Shown piece after piece: positions 8,757 to 20,600 of a stretch of DNA of 64,000 nt. Below the pieces are notes generated by a model. The model was not told the DNA's origin. It was given only the letters and a program-made list of their open reading frames with translations, and did not search any database. Position 1 is the first letter of the stretch. Each line of letters starts with the position of its first letter. Source of the stretch: Thiodiazotropha sp040507035 (GTDB lineage Bacteria; Pseudomonadota; Gammaproteobacteria; Chromatiales; Chromatiaceae); assembly GCA_040507035.1 (NCBI GenBank), contig JBEVVR010000004.1:62001-126000 (forward strand), read 5' to 3'. Both the position numbers and the translations under genes were made by a program.

Positions 8757-9811
8757 GCTATACCCCCAGCCTTTATATGCTCCAGGTTATGAGCGAGTGC
8801 AGATTCCGCCTGTTCAAAAGTTTGAAAAGCCCCTATTTCTCCTTCACGTGTCAATAGGAACCATTCTCCACTGCGTTGAATCAATCGATCACTGCGAAAA
8901 TAACGTTTTTCATCGCCCCGGCGCCGAGGTGTTTGTGCTTTCGTATACATTTCGCGAAAACGGTGTCGATGTTTTATAAGAGTTTCCGGCTGAGTGACTG
9001 GAAAAAAATGACCAGCCTCACGAATGTATTGAAAGTCTGCATGTGGCCATGTGTCCAGCAGATACATGCCAGTTGACATAGACAGAGAACGTTCTCCATA
9101 GATGGCAAGGATAGGAAACTTCAATGTGCTGAGCTGTTCCAGTGTGAGTCCGTCATCCCTCATCAGTTCTTTTTCTGCATCGGTACTATCGAGTAGATCT
9201 AACCATTGCCTGGCAGAACGATCGCTATGGTTACCAATGACTGGTTTGACTAAATCATAGAGCTCTAGAGAAATCTCAATTTTATCTCGTCGCAATCGAG
9301 CGAGCTCTGCCAGGAGGCGATAACCAATATAGGGTTCATTGATGTCAACAAATACACCATGTTCACGCATCAAACTAACGATTTTTTTACCTTGTTCCCA
9401 ATTACGAGAAGATGTTTTTCCACGAGCAGCGCTGATATGGGTATCAGCAAGCAGGAGACTTGAGATGCGGTGAGGAGAGTTGAGGGCAAATCTCAAAACC
9501 ACGTTACCCCCAAAACTATGGGCCATAAAGTGTGCCTTCTCGATACCCAGATGATCCAATAGTCCTTCCAGATCCAGTGCCATATTAGCAACGGTGTAGC
9601 CGTTGCTTGTGGTTTCTGAACGTCCATGTCCTCTGAGATCAAACAAGGTTACTTTATAGTGATGTGAAAACTCCTCTGCATACTTCATGTACCAAAAGGC
9701 CATGTTTGTTGCCAATCCGTGGACCATGACCATATGCTCAGCCTGGGTATCTGCCTGATTGCCGAGGTGTACATAATTGATCTTGATGCCATTAACGTCC
9801 GCTGTAGCCAT
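8753..9811 (-). CDS. Alpha/beta hydrolase with C-terminal DUF6316-like tail, candidate chain-release enzyme
   Basis: The protein has 352 residues. The alpha/beta-hydrolase fold is marked by VHGLATN (His31-Gly32 oxyanion region), FDLRGHGRS, the nucleophile elbow AHSFGG with Ser99, and the catalytic-His segment EAGHFFP near residue 265. After the hydrolase domain, residues about 298-345 contain a separate short module with RSDRLIQRSGEWFLLTREG, which resembles DUF6316 of gammaproteobacteria; the role of that module is unknown. It is encoded 59 bp after the second synthase and overlaps the propeller gene by 4 bp. The position suggests a thioesterase-type release enzyme for the synthase. In combination with the ACP-sulfotransferase, release could be decarboxylative; this is inference. 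Confidence 0.85.
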   Translation of the reverse strand: MATADVNGIKINYVHLGNQADTQAEHMVMVHGLATNMAFWYMKYAEEFSHHYKVTLFDLRGHGRSETTSNGYTVANMALDLEGLLDHLGIEKAHFMAHSFGGNVVLRFALNSPHRISSLLLADTHISAARGKTSSRNWEQGKKIVSLMREHGVFVDINEPYIGYRLLAELARLRRDKIEISLELYDLVKPVIGNHSDRSARQWLDLLDSTDAEKELMRDDGLTLEQLSTLKFPILAIYGERSLSMSTGMYLLDTWPHADFQYIREAGHFFPVTQPETLIKHRHRFREMYTKAQTPRRRGDEKRYFRSDRLIQRSGEWFLLTREGEIGAFQTFEQAESALAHNLEHIKAGGIA

Positions 9812-9870
9812 TGTCGCAATCCGATATCATCTATTGGTCAAATCTATCGATTGTTTGTCTCTGCTCTCTG

Positions 9871-12800
9871 TCATGTGGCCAGTGCTATAACTGACCCAGA
9901 GTCTTCTGATAGAGATACATTAATTTGGTGCTCTTTGTGAGTCACAAGTGCACTGTTGAGATCAGAATCCACGAAAGAGACTTCGAAATGTTCAGGTTTT
10001 CCTTGTAAGCCAGTGCCTAGCCTCTTGGCTGCTGCTTCCTTGGCGCACCAGATTCGTAACATAACATGCTGACGATTGTGTTCCTCAACTTTGAGAATAT
10101 AATGCTGTTCGTTTTGGTGGAGTGCTTGTTTAAGAAAAGATAGATCTTTCCCATAGGTTATACTCTCGACATCCAATCCTAAAGAGCCGTCTTTATCTGC
10201 TATAGCAGCCACGGAATAATTATCACCATGACTCAAGGAAACGGGAGGTGCTGAGATCAATGACTCACACCAGTGACCGTATACATAGGGAGCGCCAGAT
10301 TCATCGTGTCCAATGGTTACCGCTGTCGGGAAAAGCAATACCCCGGTCCTTTCATATACCCAATATCTAACTGCTTCCTTTAGGCATGCCCTACCGAATA
10401 ACCATTTCATCTTGTAACGCAGGTTACCAGAAAGGCCATACCAATCAGTCAACTCGGAGTCATTTAAAATAGCGTGTGCAAGAATACGTGTGAAAACACC
10501 GCCTGACACAGAACAGAATGACTCTTCTAAATGTTTTAGTTTCCATATCAGAGCATTGCCTTCGATTTTCGGCCCCTGATTACCCAGCCATCCATTGAGT
10601 GGATCGTGACGAACCTGGTAAAATCTGTTGGGAACAGAGAAGAAAATATTTTTGATGTTAGTCGCTGTGATCAGTGTATTTCCATCGTCATCATGACATT
10701 CAAACATCCATGCTCTATTTGCATCAATACCGCTGGAATCCGAATCCAGCAGCTTCTGTCTGGCTTTTAAGTGTAGTCCTGCGAGATCTTGGGAGCACGG
10801 GCTATGAAGCTGTATCTTTTCTATGGATGATGGAAAACTGTTAAAGTCAGTACCCGCATGCTGAGCGAACCAATACGCGGCAAGTTGACCTAATGCGTCA
10901 AGCAGTACAGGATTCAACACTAAATGTGGAGTTTTATGGTCCTTGAAGAAACCAATCAGAGATATCGTTGAAAGCTGTGCATCTATACCCTCATCATTCC
11001 ATCCGTTGATACGCTCTATACTTTGGAACAGAGGTCCATGAAACATACCTGTGCTGTATAGCTCATGGCTTGGCCAACGATAATCATATGAGGGAGTCAG
11101 CGGCCTGATGTTAACCTTCTCCAGGTTAGCTTCAGTCGTGTATTCAGCAGATACAACCAAGGTTTCTCCACAATAGATCGCTGCACGGTAACGACTTCTA
11201 TCAAGCTCCAGGACTTCCGCTACAATATTAAGAATGATCTCTTTGGTATCCAGCGTAATCCAGTCGTAGGTTACAACGTTTTCAATGGTGGTTATCTCGA
11301 TATTGCCAGAAAGCAATGATACAGCCTCTGCCATGATTTCCAGGCTGACCATGAGAGGAACGCATGAAAGCCCGAGTAGGAGTGGCTCATCGGAGGATAC
11401 CGGGCCAGACAAAATGTGATCTCTTAGGAAATTATTTTCATAAATATTTAGATAACAACTCGCTGTGATACTTTGGTGGTCTTGGTCATGAATTTGTGTG
11501 ATGAAAGGGAATTTTTCATTATCTTCATTGATTTGTAAATCCTGGTTTCGAACCGCCAATGTCAAAACAGACTCCTGACGCGCAAGAAAGTCACTCATTA
11601 GTTGAAAGTGTCCGCGCATCACTTGTAGGCTGTTGACGTCATAATTAGCCGGATCTTCTGCAACTGTAGCCTCATACTGTGACGTTGATATGTCAGGCTC
11701 TGCTACTGTATCTTGATCTCTATCATCATGCTCATTTGCGAAGGACGGTTGGGTTATACTCATCCGTTGTATTTGTTCTTTGTCCTCATTGCTCAAATGA
11801 AGTATTGGCATGGTATTGGTTACGAGAATACCTGTTTCACCCTGTTTAGGTTCTATATTAGGATTTATTAAAGTTATATCGCGGTTCTCAAATAGATGTT
11901 TTAAATTAACAGGTTGGCGATTCACATAGAATTGAGCAAGTAGAGAGAGAAATTGCTCGAGACTGCTTTTCTTGCGGGAATCGCTTGCTAGCGCTAAATA
12001 CTCCTTTCCGGTCAATATTTCACTTACAAATGCAGTCAGGTTAGCTGAAGGTCCAACTTCAATGAAATAGCGAATGCCATCGTCATACATAGCTCGTATG
12101 GTTTCGTCAAATCGTACCGTTAATGCCCACTGGTTTGCGGCGAGTGTCCTGACGTCTTTAGGGTTAGTGGGAAAAAGTCCGGCTGAAGCACAGGAGTAAA
12201 GAGGAAGAGCAGGTGCGGATAGGCCAACTTTCTCATAGTAGCAGTGAAACGCATCACGAACTGCTTTGAATGTGGGTGTATGGTAACCGCGATCAAAAGG
12301 CAAGGGTATACAAATACCGCCAGCGTCACTTAGCGATTTCTGTAAGCTTTCAATGGCTGCTTCACTACCATACAACACTTTCTGATTAGGGCAGTTATCC
12401 ATTGCAACATAAACCTCAGATGGCATCGCTGTAATATGTTCGTCAATCACTGCCTGGTCTAATGCGCCGACGGTCAATAATGCACCAGTTGATATTCCCC
12501 CCTTATTCAGTATTTCTAGGTAGACCTTGTTCAATTCCCGAATAAAGTCAGCCAGCATCTCCCAATCGTCATTAGCAATTGCGCCGGATGCAACCAAAGC
12601 AGACGATTCGCCGGAACTGTGACCGAGCATGGCATCTGGGAGGATGCCAAATGTTGTTAATAGTTGGTTCATGGCCTGGCCGCCGACAAATACGGCTTCT
12701 GAACCAACGCTCATATCATGCAGACGTTGCTCCATCTTCTCGCGCAGATCCTCGGTTAGCATAGTAACCGGTGGGAATACGATGTCAGTTCGATCTTTAT

Positions 12801-14640
12801 CCTTGTCGTCTGGGTACAAACTCCGCCAGAAGTCAAACCACTGCCTGACTTCAGGAAAGTGGAGTGCCAGTTCTTCAAGCATGCCAAGATACTGAGAGCC
12901 CTCCCCTGGAAAGATAAATGCGATTTTACCTTGCACTGGTGATGCGCTGTAGAAAATGTTATTTCTGGTTGACCATTGCAAATCACTTACTGAAGCAAGC
13001 CGCTTAAGCGATTGACTGATCTTCTTACTCAGCTCCTTATGACTGTCTGCAACAATAGCCAAACGATGCTTGCTACCGGTAGTCTCATGACAAGTAGTAG
13101 CCGCCAGGTCTGCGATATCATATCCGCCTTCTTCGGCGAGTGACTTAAAGGCGCTCAAACTGGTTTGCAGGCCTGCGATGGTTTCAGAAGAGAAAACAAA
13201 CAGTTCCGCAGGTAGCGCGCTGAGGGTTGTGGGATGTTTCGCTTTTGCAGGTGGTTCTTCAAGGATGGCGTGTGCATTTATTCCGCCAAATCCAAAGGAG
13301 TTTACTCCGGCTCTTCTTGGTGCCTTTACGTCAGAGAACCAGGGACGCATCTTGTTGTTGATATATAATGTTGTTTGATCAATACAAAGATCTGGATTGA
13401 CCTCGTCACACAGGGTTGGTGGTAATATTTTATGCTGCAGTGCCAGAGCACTCTTGATTAAACCGGCAATACCCGCTGCGGGAATACAATGGCTAATCAT
13501 CGATTTTACAGATCCCAAGGCAACACTGCCGTGTTGCGAAGTTCTCTCTCCAAGCACAGATTTCAATGCGGATATTTCAGTCTGATCGCCAAGAGGTATA
13601 CCTGTACCGTGTGCTTCTATGAGTGCAACGGTATGCGGGTCGATCTCACTTTCCTGATAGGCTCTTTGAATTGCCAGCGCTTCACCATCGACGCTTGGTG
13701 CCAGCAAACCATGTCCCCGGCCGTCGCTGGCCTGACCAACGCCGCGTATGACAGCATAGATGGTGTCATCATCAGTAAGTGCATCGGAAAGACGCTTCAG
13801 CACCACCATGCCAAGCCCTTCTCCCAATAACGTCCCATCACTACCCCTCTCGAAAGGTCTTACCTTGCCTCGTTTACTCAGTGCTCCCAATTGTGTAAAG
13901 ATGACAGAGACCTCGGCAGGCAATGAAGCATTGACTCCCCCCGCTATCATGAGGTTGCTTCTCCCCGAACGTAATTCGTCTATCGCAGCACCAACAGCCA
14001 ATAAGGAAGAGGAACAGGCTGCATCAAGGATGTAATTAGGTCCTCTCAGGTTGAGTCGGTTGGCAATACGGCCTGTCATGACATTCGGCACAAGACCGGG
14101 GGCGATATCTGCATTGGACTGAGGGAGTTTGGCTTCCAGTAGTTTACGAATCTGGTTTAATTTTTCTGCATCAAGTGATGGTGCTGCTGCTGCAAGCAAT
14201 TCCATGGTCTGATCCAGTATGATGTGGTGCTGTACATGACTTCCCTGGCCTCTGTGTAAATATGTACTGTGGCCAAGTACGATCCCTGTCTCAGTGTGAT
14301 CATACTCTTCGCGTAAATATCCGGAGTCATAAAGTGCATCTCTTGCAACTCTGAGTGCCAGAAATTGGTCAGGTTCGCCACCATCCACAGAGTTAGGCAT
14401 GATGCCAAATTCCTTTGGATCAAAGCGGAACAGATCTTTTAAATAGCCACCGTAGGGAGTATTAATTCGACCCGACTCGATGTATCTTGCAGCTTCCCAG
14501 GAGGCTTGAGGCTCGCTAATGGCATCAACACCATGCAGTATATTGTTCCAGAAAGTCTTCAGGTCAGGTGAGTCGGGGTAGACGCATGCCATACCAATAA
14601 TGGCAATTGCCTCGGTGTTGTTGATTAGACGTTTAGGCAT
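9871..14640 (-). CDS. Iterative type I synthase: KS-AT-DH-phosphopantetheinyl transferase
   Basis: A 1589-residue protein. The KS (about 12-440) has DAACSSS with Cys209, EAHGTG and a variant third motif, KSMISHCIPAAG. The AT (about 572-880) has GHSSGES with Ser675. A linker without a carrier domain leads to a double-hotdog dehydratase: the first-lobe His lies in FLRDHILSG near 1072 and the second-lobe DALGQ supplies the Asp. The C-terminus (from about 1390) is a Sfp-like phosphopantetheinyl transferase with GLDVE and WCAKEAAAKR, which would activate the ACPs of the operon. The architecture resembles PfaC-like subunits and enediyne or heterocyst-glycolipid synthases, but the KS keeps its cysteine and is not an obvious chain-length factor. 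It overlaps the preceding synthase gene by 8 bp. Confidence 0.9.
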   Translation of the reverse strand: MPKRLINNTEAIAIIGMACVYPDSPDLKTFWNNILHGVDAISEPQASWEAARYIESGRINTPYGGYLKDLFRFDPKEFGIMPNSVDGGEPDQFLALRVARDALYDSGYLREEYDHTETGIVLGHSTYLHRGQGSHVQHHIILDQTMELLAAAAPSLDAEKLNQIRKLLEAKLPQSNADIAPGLVPNVMTGRIANRLNLRGPNYILDAACSSSLLAVGAAIDELRSGRSNLMIAGGVNASLPAEVSVIFTQLGALSKRGKVRPFERGSDGTLLGEGLGMVVLKRLSDALTDDDTIYAVIRGVGQASDGRGHGLLAPSVDGEALAIQRAYQESEIDPHTVALIEAHGTGIPLGDQTEISALKSVLGERTSQHGSVALGSVKSMISHCIPAAGIAGLIKSALALQHKILPPTLCDEVNPDLCIDQTTLYINNKMRPWFSDVKAPRRAGVNSFGFGGINAHAILEEPPAKAKHPTTLSALPAELFVFSSETIAGLQTSLSAFKSLAEEGGYDIADLAATTCHETTGSKHRLAIVADSHKELSKKISQSLKRLASVSDLQWSTRNNIFYSASPVQGKIAFIFPGEGSQYLGMLEELALHFPEVRQWFDFWRSLYPDDKDKDRTDIVFPPVTMLTEDLREKMEQRLHDMSVGSEAVFVGGQAMNQLLTTFGILPDAMLGHSSGESSALVASGAIANDDWEMLADFIRELNKVYLEILNKGGISTGALLTVGALDQAVIDEHITAMPSEVYVAMDNCPNQKVLYGSEAAIESLQKSLSDAGGICIPLPFDRGYHTPTFKAVRDAFHCYYEKVGLSAPALPLYSCASAGLFPTNPKDVRTLAANQWALTVRFDETIRAMYDDGIRYFIEVGPSANLTAFVSEILTGKEYLALASDSRKKSSLEQFLSLLAQFYVNRQPVNLKHLFENRDITLINPNIEPKQGETGILVTNTMPILHLSNEDKEQIQRMSITQPSFANEHDDRDQDTVAEPDISTSQYEATVAEDPANYDVNSLQVMRGHFQLMSDFLARQESVLTLAVRNQDLQINEDNEKFPFITQIHDQDHQSITASCYLNIYENNFLRDHILSGPVSSDEPLLLGLSCVPLMVSLEIMAEAVSLLSGNIEITTIENVVTYDWITLDTKEIILNIVAEVLELDRSRYRAAIYCGETLVVSAEYTTEANLEKVNIRPLTPSYDYRWPSHELYSTGMFHGPLFQSIERINGWNDEGIDAQLSTISLIGFFKDHKTPHLVLNPVLLDALGQLAAYWFAQHAGTDFNSFPSSIEKIQLHSPCSQDLAGLHLKARQKLLDSDSSGIDANRAWMFECHDDDGNTLITATNIKNIFFSVPNRFYQVRHDPLNGWLGNQGPKIEGNALIWKLKHLEESFCSVSGGVFTRILAHAILNDSELTDWYGLSGNLRYKMKWLFGRACLKEAVRYWVYERTGVLLFPTAVTIGHDESGAPYVYGHWCESLISAPPVSLSHGDNYSVAAIADKDGSLGLDVESITYGKDLSFLKQALHQNEQHYILKVEEHNRQHVMLRIWCAKEAAAKRLGTGLQGKPEHFEVSFVDSDLNSALVTHKEHQINVSLSEDSGSVIALAT

Positions 14641-17600
14641 GAAATGTCACTTCCTGACTTGAGGTGTCGCAATATTTAGCCGTACCACCCAATCGATTGA
14701 GTTCTGGACTTGAGATGCACTCTAAATCCTCAATCAACATTGCTACATGATTGGTTTCATCTACAAAATAGACATTGGCTATAATTTGATGTGACTCATC
14801 TGCATCCTGTCGTTCGAAGTACATGGTGAGTTTTTCCGGAAGTGTTGATTGATATTTTACTATCCGTCCGAATCTCGCGGGTAACGCAGATTGACCTCGA
14901 TATACATGTGCCCACAACAGCGCCATTTGTGCGGCAGCATCGGCGAGTGCAGGATCGAGAATCCATGTATTGTCAGCAGCTACATGCTTCATCCATTGCT
15001 TAGGTTGTGTGGAAACAACTTCGGAATAGGAGCCGTTTGGTGACAAACCATGTATGGTCTTGATGACTTGAAAGCAGGGTCCATGGAATAAATATTCGTT
15101 GTACGCCTTGCTAACCGCTAGCTGTTCGTCATTATGAAGATTTGGTTCATACATGAAACCATGTGGTATCTGTTGTTCCAGCCTTATCACCGATCGGTAA
15201 TGAATACGCCAATCCCCATTCTCTTGCTCGGACTGAAGAATTGCAGAAACATCGAAACCATCGCTATTACCGTATGGAGGGGAATTGATGATGATCTGTA
15301 TTTTTGGATTGCTAGAACTTACTTGTAATCCCTTTAATAATCTGCAGTCCCTTACTTCAACTACTTGCCAACCTGGCCAGAGCTCTGACGCGGCTTCTGC
15401 CATCATTTCGAGTGCAGCAGCGGCAGGGAGTACTGGTATATCGTCGATACAGTGTTGTTGAAGAAAACCATAATTCTCATTTAGATGAAATTCTGCCGCT
15501 AGTTCACCTTTTGACATGGTAGTGAATTTAGCCTTATCCAATAGAGCGCCCAATGCGGTGTCATGGGTCGTTTCCGTTTCTAGTTCAAGATTCGCGATAT
15601 CCGCTTCATGTTCCTCCCAGGGCCCCTGTCCACACACAATCTCTATATGCTCATCAGGTTGTTGCAATATCTCATCTTTGAAAAAAACACGTCCGGATTC
15701 AGCACTTACAAGAGTTACATGTTTCTCGGAAAACTTCGCCTCTGTTTCTGCCGTAACCATGCCTTTTCCAAACTTTGTCGCACCCCATGGCCCCCAACAA
15801 AGCGAACGAACTGTAACTTTTTTATCCCATAGTTGATGTAGTTGGCAGCATATTCTGCTCATCAATTCATTAGCAGTTGCATAGTCGCTCTGTCCACTAT
15901 TCCCGTAACGACCGGCAACTGAACTGAAAACTGTGAAAAAACTAAGCGATTCTGGGCGGAGGTATTTCTGCAGATTGAACAGTCCCAAGACCTTTGTTTC
16001 AACTACCCTTGACCAGCTTTCACTCTCCTTGTCTGCCAGATACTTGTCTTCAATGATTCCGGCGCCATGAATGACACCATTTACACTGTTATGTTGGTCG
16101 TAAACAGTAGCCATCAACTTTTTCATTGCCTTTTCATCCGTGACATCGACGGCAAAGTATATAACCTTCACTCCGCGTTCTTCGAAGTCCTCCAGGTTGC
16201 TGCGCATTTCCCTTGCCGCAATGATTGAATTTACTTTGTTTTGAACCTCGGCTGGTGTGAGAGATAACTTGCCGTTACGTATTTGGTTGAAAAAATAGTC
16301 TCGAATATCTGTTTCAGATATTAAACAGGATAGTTCCGCGCTTTCTGCTACAGGTAGCGGGCTTCTGCCTGTTATCAGAAATGTATTTCCTGGTTGTGCA
16401 AGTTCACGTAATATTTCAGCAGTAATGCCTTTCAAGCCACCAGTGGCAAGCACAACTAAATTGTTGATTGACGATTCATCCTTGAGGTTCTCGCATTTGC
16501 AGGCAACTGTTTTGAATATTGTACGTTCTCCTGATGGGTATCCAACTTCTTGGCGACCGCCTACCAGTTTAACCTCGGTCAGTATATGCTTGGAAATAAC
16601 ATTGCTATCCAATGCCAGATCAACATCAATCGCTTTTACTCGAAGATTAGGCTGCTCTTCATATAAAGATTTCAGCAGGCCTGAAAATCCTGATTGTAAA
16701 TTTAATCCTTCTACCTTTCCTCTGTTGTCTCTGCCGTAACAACCACCCAGTCCGCTCACTGCGATTATGTGTGCACTAGGTCGTAATATATCGTAAAGGC
16801 ATTTTACTATTAGGAATAGAGATTTCTCGTTGATGTTGAGCATATCCCTACAGTTCTCTGAAGTGCTCTTTTCGGATAGTGCTTTAGAATCCAGTTGTAC
16901 AAGGTGAATTACGCCTGCAATCTCAGTTATGTCTTTTCTTATCGACTGGCACCACTCTCTGATAAGTTTGTCATCGGCCAAGATTGCAGGCGCAAGAATA
17001 CTGACTGTACAGCCTTCGGCTATCAGGTGTTCAGAAACGATATTGGCAATGCCAGCACTGTCTTGCGTGATCACATAATGCCCTATATTTAAACTCCGCT
17101 TTGCCTGACTTATTATCTCCTGCTTGATGGGAACTATCGTATGCCGGAATGGGAGATCTCCTTTCGAAGATACTGCTTTCCCCATTCCGGCATCCTCAAA
17201 AGGGACCGCAGTACCTTCCAATTCAAGGCCTGATAACATGTTCAACATGCCGTTAAGAGTCTCCTGTGTGTTGAGTTCACCACGATTTTCCCCGAGAGCA
17301 TCGCCATAGACGGGTGGTAGTGCTTGTAGCAGAGAGCCTACGATCTCGACGCGCTTGATGGAGTCAATGCCAAGATCAGCCTCGAGTTTCTGATCCAAGC
17401 CAACCATATCCCTTGGGTATCCAGTCTTGTCCTCAACGATAGTTAACAGATGTTCAGTGATCTCATCATTGTTCAACCCCGCTGCGTCAGACTGACTGGG
17501 CGCGGTCGAATCAATTTTGCTCTCAGCAGTGCTTCTGGTTGTCTCTGTGACTTGCTCCTCAGGCTGTTGTGTATGATGTGTGTTCAGTATTGGTGTTACC

Positions 17601-20600
17601 GCTTCATGCGAAGCTTCTTCGATTGTCTGGATCGTTGGTTGCTTGGTTGTCATCACCTCTGTGGAATGGGATGTGGATTGATGTATCTGACGCCGTGTTG
17701 CATCTGAATAACCAACTGAAGGACTGCCATTCATGTACATCGACATGACATTCTCCTGACTCTCCAGAAACTGATGCATCAGACTAAAATATTCTGTCAT
17801 TAAGTTAGATCCCACGGACCTTTGATTAGGCCAGTGTCTTTTTTCATCCATTTTTTGCTCCATCTTAACTTCAACGTTCTGTGTTGGTATCTCCATGTTA
17901 TTGACTTTGTCTTGAGTCGAGGATTGCTTCTCACTCATGCTGTTAGAATGTGTAACATACTTTCCCCTCTTTGCTTGTTCTAACGTTAAACCAACTTGCT
18001 TTACTGGATCAGTAGCTTTTCTGGCGCCGCTACCATTTAACATCCAGGAATGTTTTGAAGGAGGCTTGTTTTTGGAGAATGCTTGGAGATCATCCAAAGC
18101 AAGAACATCACAAGCCCTGCCTTCGAATAGGGTGAGTAGATTTAATCTCACACCAACACAAGCAAGTTCTGCTAGTGTATTCAGCAGGCCGTATAAACCA
18201 CCGCTATTGCTATCAATAGATATGGCCTTATGTTGATGCCCTTCAAGAATCTGGTTTGTAAGACGTGTAAGCACGGATTTTGGACCAACCTCGATAAAGA
18301 TTCTCGCACCATCGTCGTACATTTTTTCAATTTCGGATACGAATTCGACAGGAAGAACAAGATGATCTGACATCGTATGCTTGATGCTTGAAATATCACA
18401 CGTATGCGCCTGTCCAGTAGTATTGGAATAAACTGGTACTGAGGGCGTGGTCCAGAGACTCTTTGTAATTATGTCCGACAAGCTTGTTTGAGCAGGTTTG
18501 ACGAATTTCGAGTGGAATGCAGCAGCAACTGGTATCGGTGTCACTGCAATGTCAGCCTTTGACAAGCTGTCCATGGCCTGCGCTATCGCTTTTGAAGACC
18601 CAGAAATAATAGACTGTGTGGGCGCATTGTGATTGGCGACATTTACATTACTGATCTGCTTTATGATCTTTTCGATCTCTATCCTGTCTCCCTTGACGGC
18701 AGCCATGGTTCCCAATTCACTCCCCGAACGAACCGCCTCGTCAACGATAAAGCGCCCCCGAGCCTCAGAAATGGACAACAGTGTTTTGAAATCGAACGCA
18801 CCAGCAGCAAATAGCGCAACGAATTCGCCGTAACTATGTCCGGCAAACATGTCAGCCTTCAAGCCCAGGGATTTCAACAACTCCCACATGCCTGCCTCTA
18901 TCGCTCCTAAAGCCGGTTGTGCAACATCCGTACTGGTCAAAGCCTTATTGGCGGAACTCTGTTGCGCGGGTGTGTATGCCCCCCTGGGGAATAGAAAGTG
19001 ACTTAACAGGGTATGCTCACCAAAGCGCATGGAGAAGGGTTTCGCCAATTCGAAATCCGCTTCGGACATACGATCAGCCACTACAGGAAAGAGACAGGCC
19101 AATTCACGCCCCATATTGGTATATTGAGATCCCTGTCCGGGGAAGAGCACGGCAATTTTTCCTGAACCTGGGGATTGTTCGCCATAGTGAACACCCGCAG
19201 TAAGCTCAGTGCTCTTAGCATTAAGAAAGTCCACTGCTGATGAGAGCTTTGATTTAAGATCCTCTTCATCACTCGCGATGATAGCAATGGTATAACGACT
19301 TGAGTGGTATTCATTTGCCAGGGTGTAGGCTAGATTCTTGAGGCTGATATTTATGGGTACTGCCAGTTGATCAAGATGTCTGGACAGACGTTGAGCCAGT
19401 GTTTTCTTGTTTTCCCCATCCCACAACAGCAGTTCATATACTCTGTTTTGTGTGACCGCTGTTTTCATCCATGGGCGGTATTCACGCCCATACTCTTCGA
19501 TAACCATGTGGAAGTTGACGCCACCAAACCCAAATGCGCTACAAGCGGCGCGGCGGGGAAGATCTCCACACAGCCATGGCTGTGCTTCATCAAGCAGGTA
19601 GAGAGGACATTGCTCACCCTGCAATACCTTGTTGGGCTGCTTGACACCGAAATGGGGTGGCAAAACGTGATGATGCAAGGAAAGAGCTGCCTTGATCAAT
19701 CCCGCCACACCGGCTGTTGCCTTGGTGTGTCCGATCATGGTTTTTACTGAACCGACGACTGCTTGGTGTTTGCTGGCGCCTGTTTCTTTTAATAAGCGGG
19801 TAGTACTTTCAAGCTCGGCTGTATCGCCCGCTACGGTGCCCGTACCATGAGCCTCAAAAAGACCTACGGTTTCAGGACCAAAACCTGCCTGCTGATAGGC
19901 GCGTCGCATAGCGCGTAATTGCCCCTCAGGTAACGGTGCGGTCAAACCTTTCGCTTTTCCATCACTGCTACCGCCCACGCCTTTTATCACAGCGTAGATG
20001 CGATCTCCATCACGTTCAGCATCAGCAAGACGCTTCATGGCCACCATGGCCAGACCTTCAGAGATGACAATGCCATCGGCGGAAACGTCGAATGTATTGC
20101 AACAACCACGAGGAGACAAGGCCTGGGTTTTGCTGAAGCATAAATATCCGAACGGGCCCTGAACAGTATCGACACCTCCCGTCAGAACCATATCGCTTCG
20201 ACCGGATACAAGTTCGTTGACTCCTTGGTAAATCGCAGCGAAGGAGGAAGCGCAAGCAGCATCCGTTGTGAAACTGGCGCCACCGAAATTAAGGCGGTTG
20301 GCAATTCTGCCAGCCATGACGTTTAGCAATATCCCTGAGAAGGTGTCTTCCGTCCATTCAGGTAGCCGGTTTGCCACATCTTCTGGAAGCTCCCCATGAA
20401 AACGTGGCAATTCAGAACGTAAGCCATATTGCATGCCGACATCACCAGCACCACCGCTGGCTCCAATGATGACCGAGGCTTTGTCCCGGTCAAATTCCCG
20501 ATCGCCATATCCAGCATCGAGCAGAGTTCTATAGGCGACTTCTAGTGCCATCAACTGCATCGGGTCAACTGACTCGATCGATTTCGGCGGCATACCATAT

